Shown one piece after another: positions 62,389 to 64,000 of a stretch of DNA of 64,000 nucleotides. The notes under the pieces were generated by a model. The model made no database searches. It was not told where the DNA came from and saw nothing but the letters and a program-made list of their open reading frames with translations. The stretch comes from Methylobacterium durans. GTDB lineage: Bacteria > Pseudomonadota > Alphaproteobacteria > Rhizobiales > Beijerinckiaceae. A program made the translations under genes and the position numbers. Each line of letters begins with the position of its first letter. The first letter of the stretch is position 1. The stretch lies in assembly GCF_003173715.1 (NCBI RefSeq), contig NZ_CP029550.1, positions 5,648,501 through 5,712,500 of the forward strand, given 5' to 3'.

Positions 62389-64000
62389 TCAGGCCGCCAT
62401 TCCGTCGATCCGCTGGAGATCCGTGAAGCTGCGACCGTCCGAGAAGCGCAGCTCGACGCTCTCGGCGAGCCGGCCGCTGGCGCGAATCCGGATCGCGACG
62501 GGACAGGCGGTCTCGTCCATCCTCTGGAGCGCCTCGGCCACCGTGAGCGGCGCGTCGCGCCCGCCGCCGAGGCCCCGCCACCAGCGCACGGCCTTCTCGC
62601 GCCCGTAGCCGCTGTCCTCGAGGCAGAGGCGGAACTCGTGCCGGCCGCCATCCGCCCGGTGCAGGCTCAAGCCGAGGCTCTCCGTGCCTCCGGGCGCGGG
62701 GCAGGCCCGGACGCTCCGGCCCGCGATCGGGATCCAGGCCGAGACCGCCCGCGACAGGATCGGCCTTTCGTCGTCGGCCACGGCCTCGTGCCTCGGTTCG
62801 GGCTCGGTATCCTCCTCGACCCAGCAGGCCTCGCAGGTACTGGCATTGAGGGCGATGAGGGCGCCGCAGCCGGGGCAGGGCTTGGCGCGCACCTCCCCTT
62901 CCCGCCCCCGCACCGCGGCGGCCGTGCGGGCGGTGACGATGTCGACCGGCCCATGCATGCGCACGAGGCCGGCATAATCGAGGATCAGGGCGTCATTCTT
63001 GCCCGGAGCGAGCCGCAGGGCGCGCCCGACCTGCTGCACGTAGAGGCCGGTGCTCTGCGTCGGCCGCAGCAGAGCCACGAGGTCGACCGCCGGCACATTG
63101 AAGCCGGTCGCCAGCACGCCGACCGAGGTGAGGCAGCGGATGCGGCCCTCGCGGAAGGCCCGGACGATGCGGTCGCGCTCGCGCTTGCCCGTCTCGCCGG
63201 AGACCGCCTCGCAGGGCAGGCCGTGGGCGCGAATCGCGTCCCGGACGGCGTCCGCGTGCGCGAGGCTGACGCAGAAGGCGAGCCAGGCCCGGCGCCGTTC
63301 CCCGTACGTCACCATCTCCTCAACCGCGGCGCGGGTGATCCATTCCTGATTGACGGCTGCGTCGAGGGCGCTCGGGACGTAGTCGCCGCCGCGCTTGGCC
63401 ACGCCCGAGACGTCGAGCGCGGTGACCATCGCCTTGGAGACGAGGGGGCTGAGATAGCCCCGGTGAATCAGGTCGCCGACATTCGCCTCGTGGACGATGC
63501 GCTCGAAGATCCGCCCCTCCCCCTCGTCGAGGCGCCCGGAATCGAGCCGGTAGGGCGTCGCGGTGAGGCCGACCACGCGCAGCTCCGGCCGCTGCGCGCG
63601 CAGGCCCGCGAGGAAGCGGCCGTAGCGGGTCTCGGCCGAGCGCGGGATCAAATGCGCCTCGTCGACGACGACGAGGTCGCGCGGGCCGATCGCCTCGACC
63701 CGGTTCCAGACCGACTGGATGCCGCAGAACAGGACCGGGGCGCCGGATTCGCGCCGCCCCAGCCCGGCCGAGTCGATACCTGTCGGCGCCTCCGGCCAAT
63801 GGGCGAGGAGTTCCTGATGGTTCTGGGCGATCAGTTCGCGGCTGTGCGTAACGACGGCGATCCGTGTGGCGGGGGCGCGCGTCAGGGTCTCCCGGACGAG
63901 GGTCGCGATGACGAAGGCCTTGCCGGCGCCCGTCGGCAGCACGACGAGCCCGTCCCGCCCTCCCCGCGCCAGTGGGCGTCGAGCGCGTCGAGGCTCGCGC
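62389..64000 (-). CDS. DEAD/DEAH-box helicase, 5' end beyond window (frameshift near 63960)
   Basis: A superfamily 2 helicase of the UvrB/Res type, at least 530 residues, truncated by the right edge. Motif I is VVLPTGAGKAFVIATLVRET, where the usual Ser/Thr after Lys is Ala. Motif II is LVVVDEAHLIP, motif III VVGLTATPYRL, motif IV-V RCLTSVGVLATGFNVPAVDL and motif VI YVQQVGRALRLAPGKND. After the helicase core come a four-cysteine zinc finger (CPGCG...CEAC) and a C-terminal region of unknown role. The last bases (SLDALDAHW) are in another frame; one missing base in the GGGGAGGG run near 63960 explains it. Related proteins act in DNA repair or in mobile elements. Confidence 0.88.
   Translation of the reverse strand, partial: REPRRARRPLARGGRDGLVVLPTGAGKAFVIATLVRETLTRAPATRIAVVTHSRELIAQNHQELLAHWPEAPTGIDSAGLGRRESGAPVLFCGIQSVWNRVEAIGPRDLVVVDEAHLIPRSAETRYGRFLAGLRAQRPELRVVGLTATPYRLDSGRLDEGEGRIFERIVHEANVGDLIHRGYLSPLVSKAMVTALDVSGVAKRGGDYVPSALDAAVNQEWITRAAVEEMVTYGERRRAWLAFCVSLAHADAVRDAIRAHGLPCEAVSGETGKRERDRIVRAFREGRIRCLTSVGVLATGFNVPAVDLVALLRPTQSTGLYVQQVGRALRLAPGKNDALILDYAGLVRMHGPVDIVTARTAAAVRGREGEVRAKPCPGCGALIALNASTCEACWVEEDTEPEPRHEAVADDERPILSRAVSAWIPIAGRSVRACPAPGGTESLGLSLHRADGGRHEFRLCLEDSGYGREKAVRWWRGLGGGRDAPLTVAEALQRMDETACPVAIRIRASGRLAESVELRFSDGRSFTDLQRIDGMAA

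Overview
The window looks like a chromosomal segment of a GC-rich alphaproteobacterium, most likely a Methylobacterium/Methylorubrum-type member of the Methylobacteriaceae (moderate confidence). The reasons are the Hyphomicrobiales-type gene orders (GlsB-lipA-coq10, cinA-ispDF-dusB-ntrBC, tmk-holB-metG-tatD, ntrYX-hfq-hflX), several DUF6894 proteins, and promoters matching the EcfG general stress sigma factor consensus. No tRNA, rRNA or CRISPR array was seen.

Region 1 (1-8.1 kb) is an accessory island and is visibly less GC-rich than the rest. It holds small hypothetical and secreted proteins, two copies of a structured candidate sRNA with a UUUCCUCCC motif, a pRiA4b ORF-3-like gene, and a tyrosine integrase split cleanly by a 1161-bp IS630-family element. 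Next to the integrase lies a 3'-terminal fragment of lpdA (dihydrolipoamide dehydrogenase). A second, decayed junction of the same polarity (integrase C-terminus remnant followed by lpdA 3' remnant) lies at 7.9-8.1 kb. Because lpdA normally precedes lipA in relatives and lipA is at 18.3 kb, the best reading is tandem integration of islands into the 3' end of lpdA.

Region 2 (8.1-18.2 kb) is variable chromosome: a 2OG-Fe(II) oxygenase/methyltransferase pair, an RMF/CrpP-like small protein, an outer-membrane barrel-like protein, a DUF1345 membrane protein, a secreted serine protease, a SleB-like cell-wall hydrolase lipoprotein, and a PRC-barrel protein behind a near-ideal EcfG promoter.

Region 3 (17.9-46 kb) is mostly core: GlsB-type membrane protein, lipA, coq10, an FAD monooxygenase, a hybrid histidine kinase, cinA-like, ispDF, dusB, ntrB, ntrC, then a PAS protein, a ParA/ribbon-helix-helix pair with an upstream CtrA-type box, rlpA, a D,D-carboxypeptidase, tmk, holB, metG, tatD and an MBL hydrolase, then ntrY, ntrX, hfq, hflX and hyi. 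The nitrogen-control genes ntrBC and ntrYX are separated by about 10 kb of cell-envelope, replication and translation genes.

Region 4 (46-64 kb) is accessory metabolism and transport: a SulP transporter coupled to a beta-carbonic anhydrase, a cupin, a quinone reductase, a three-subunit molybdenum aldehyde oxidoreductase (Pao-like), a GAF histidine kinase, an RND efflux adaptor plus pump, a small hydrophilic protein with a candidate EcfG promoter, a group III truncated hemoglobin, and a helicase running off the right edge.

Five apparent single-base deletions in GC-rich runs (DUF1345 gene, twice in tmk, quinone reductase, helicase) break otherwise intact genes. Since tmk is essential, sequence errors are the likeliest cause.
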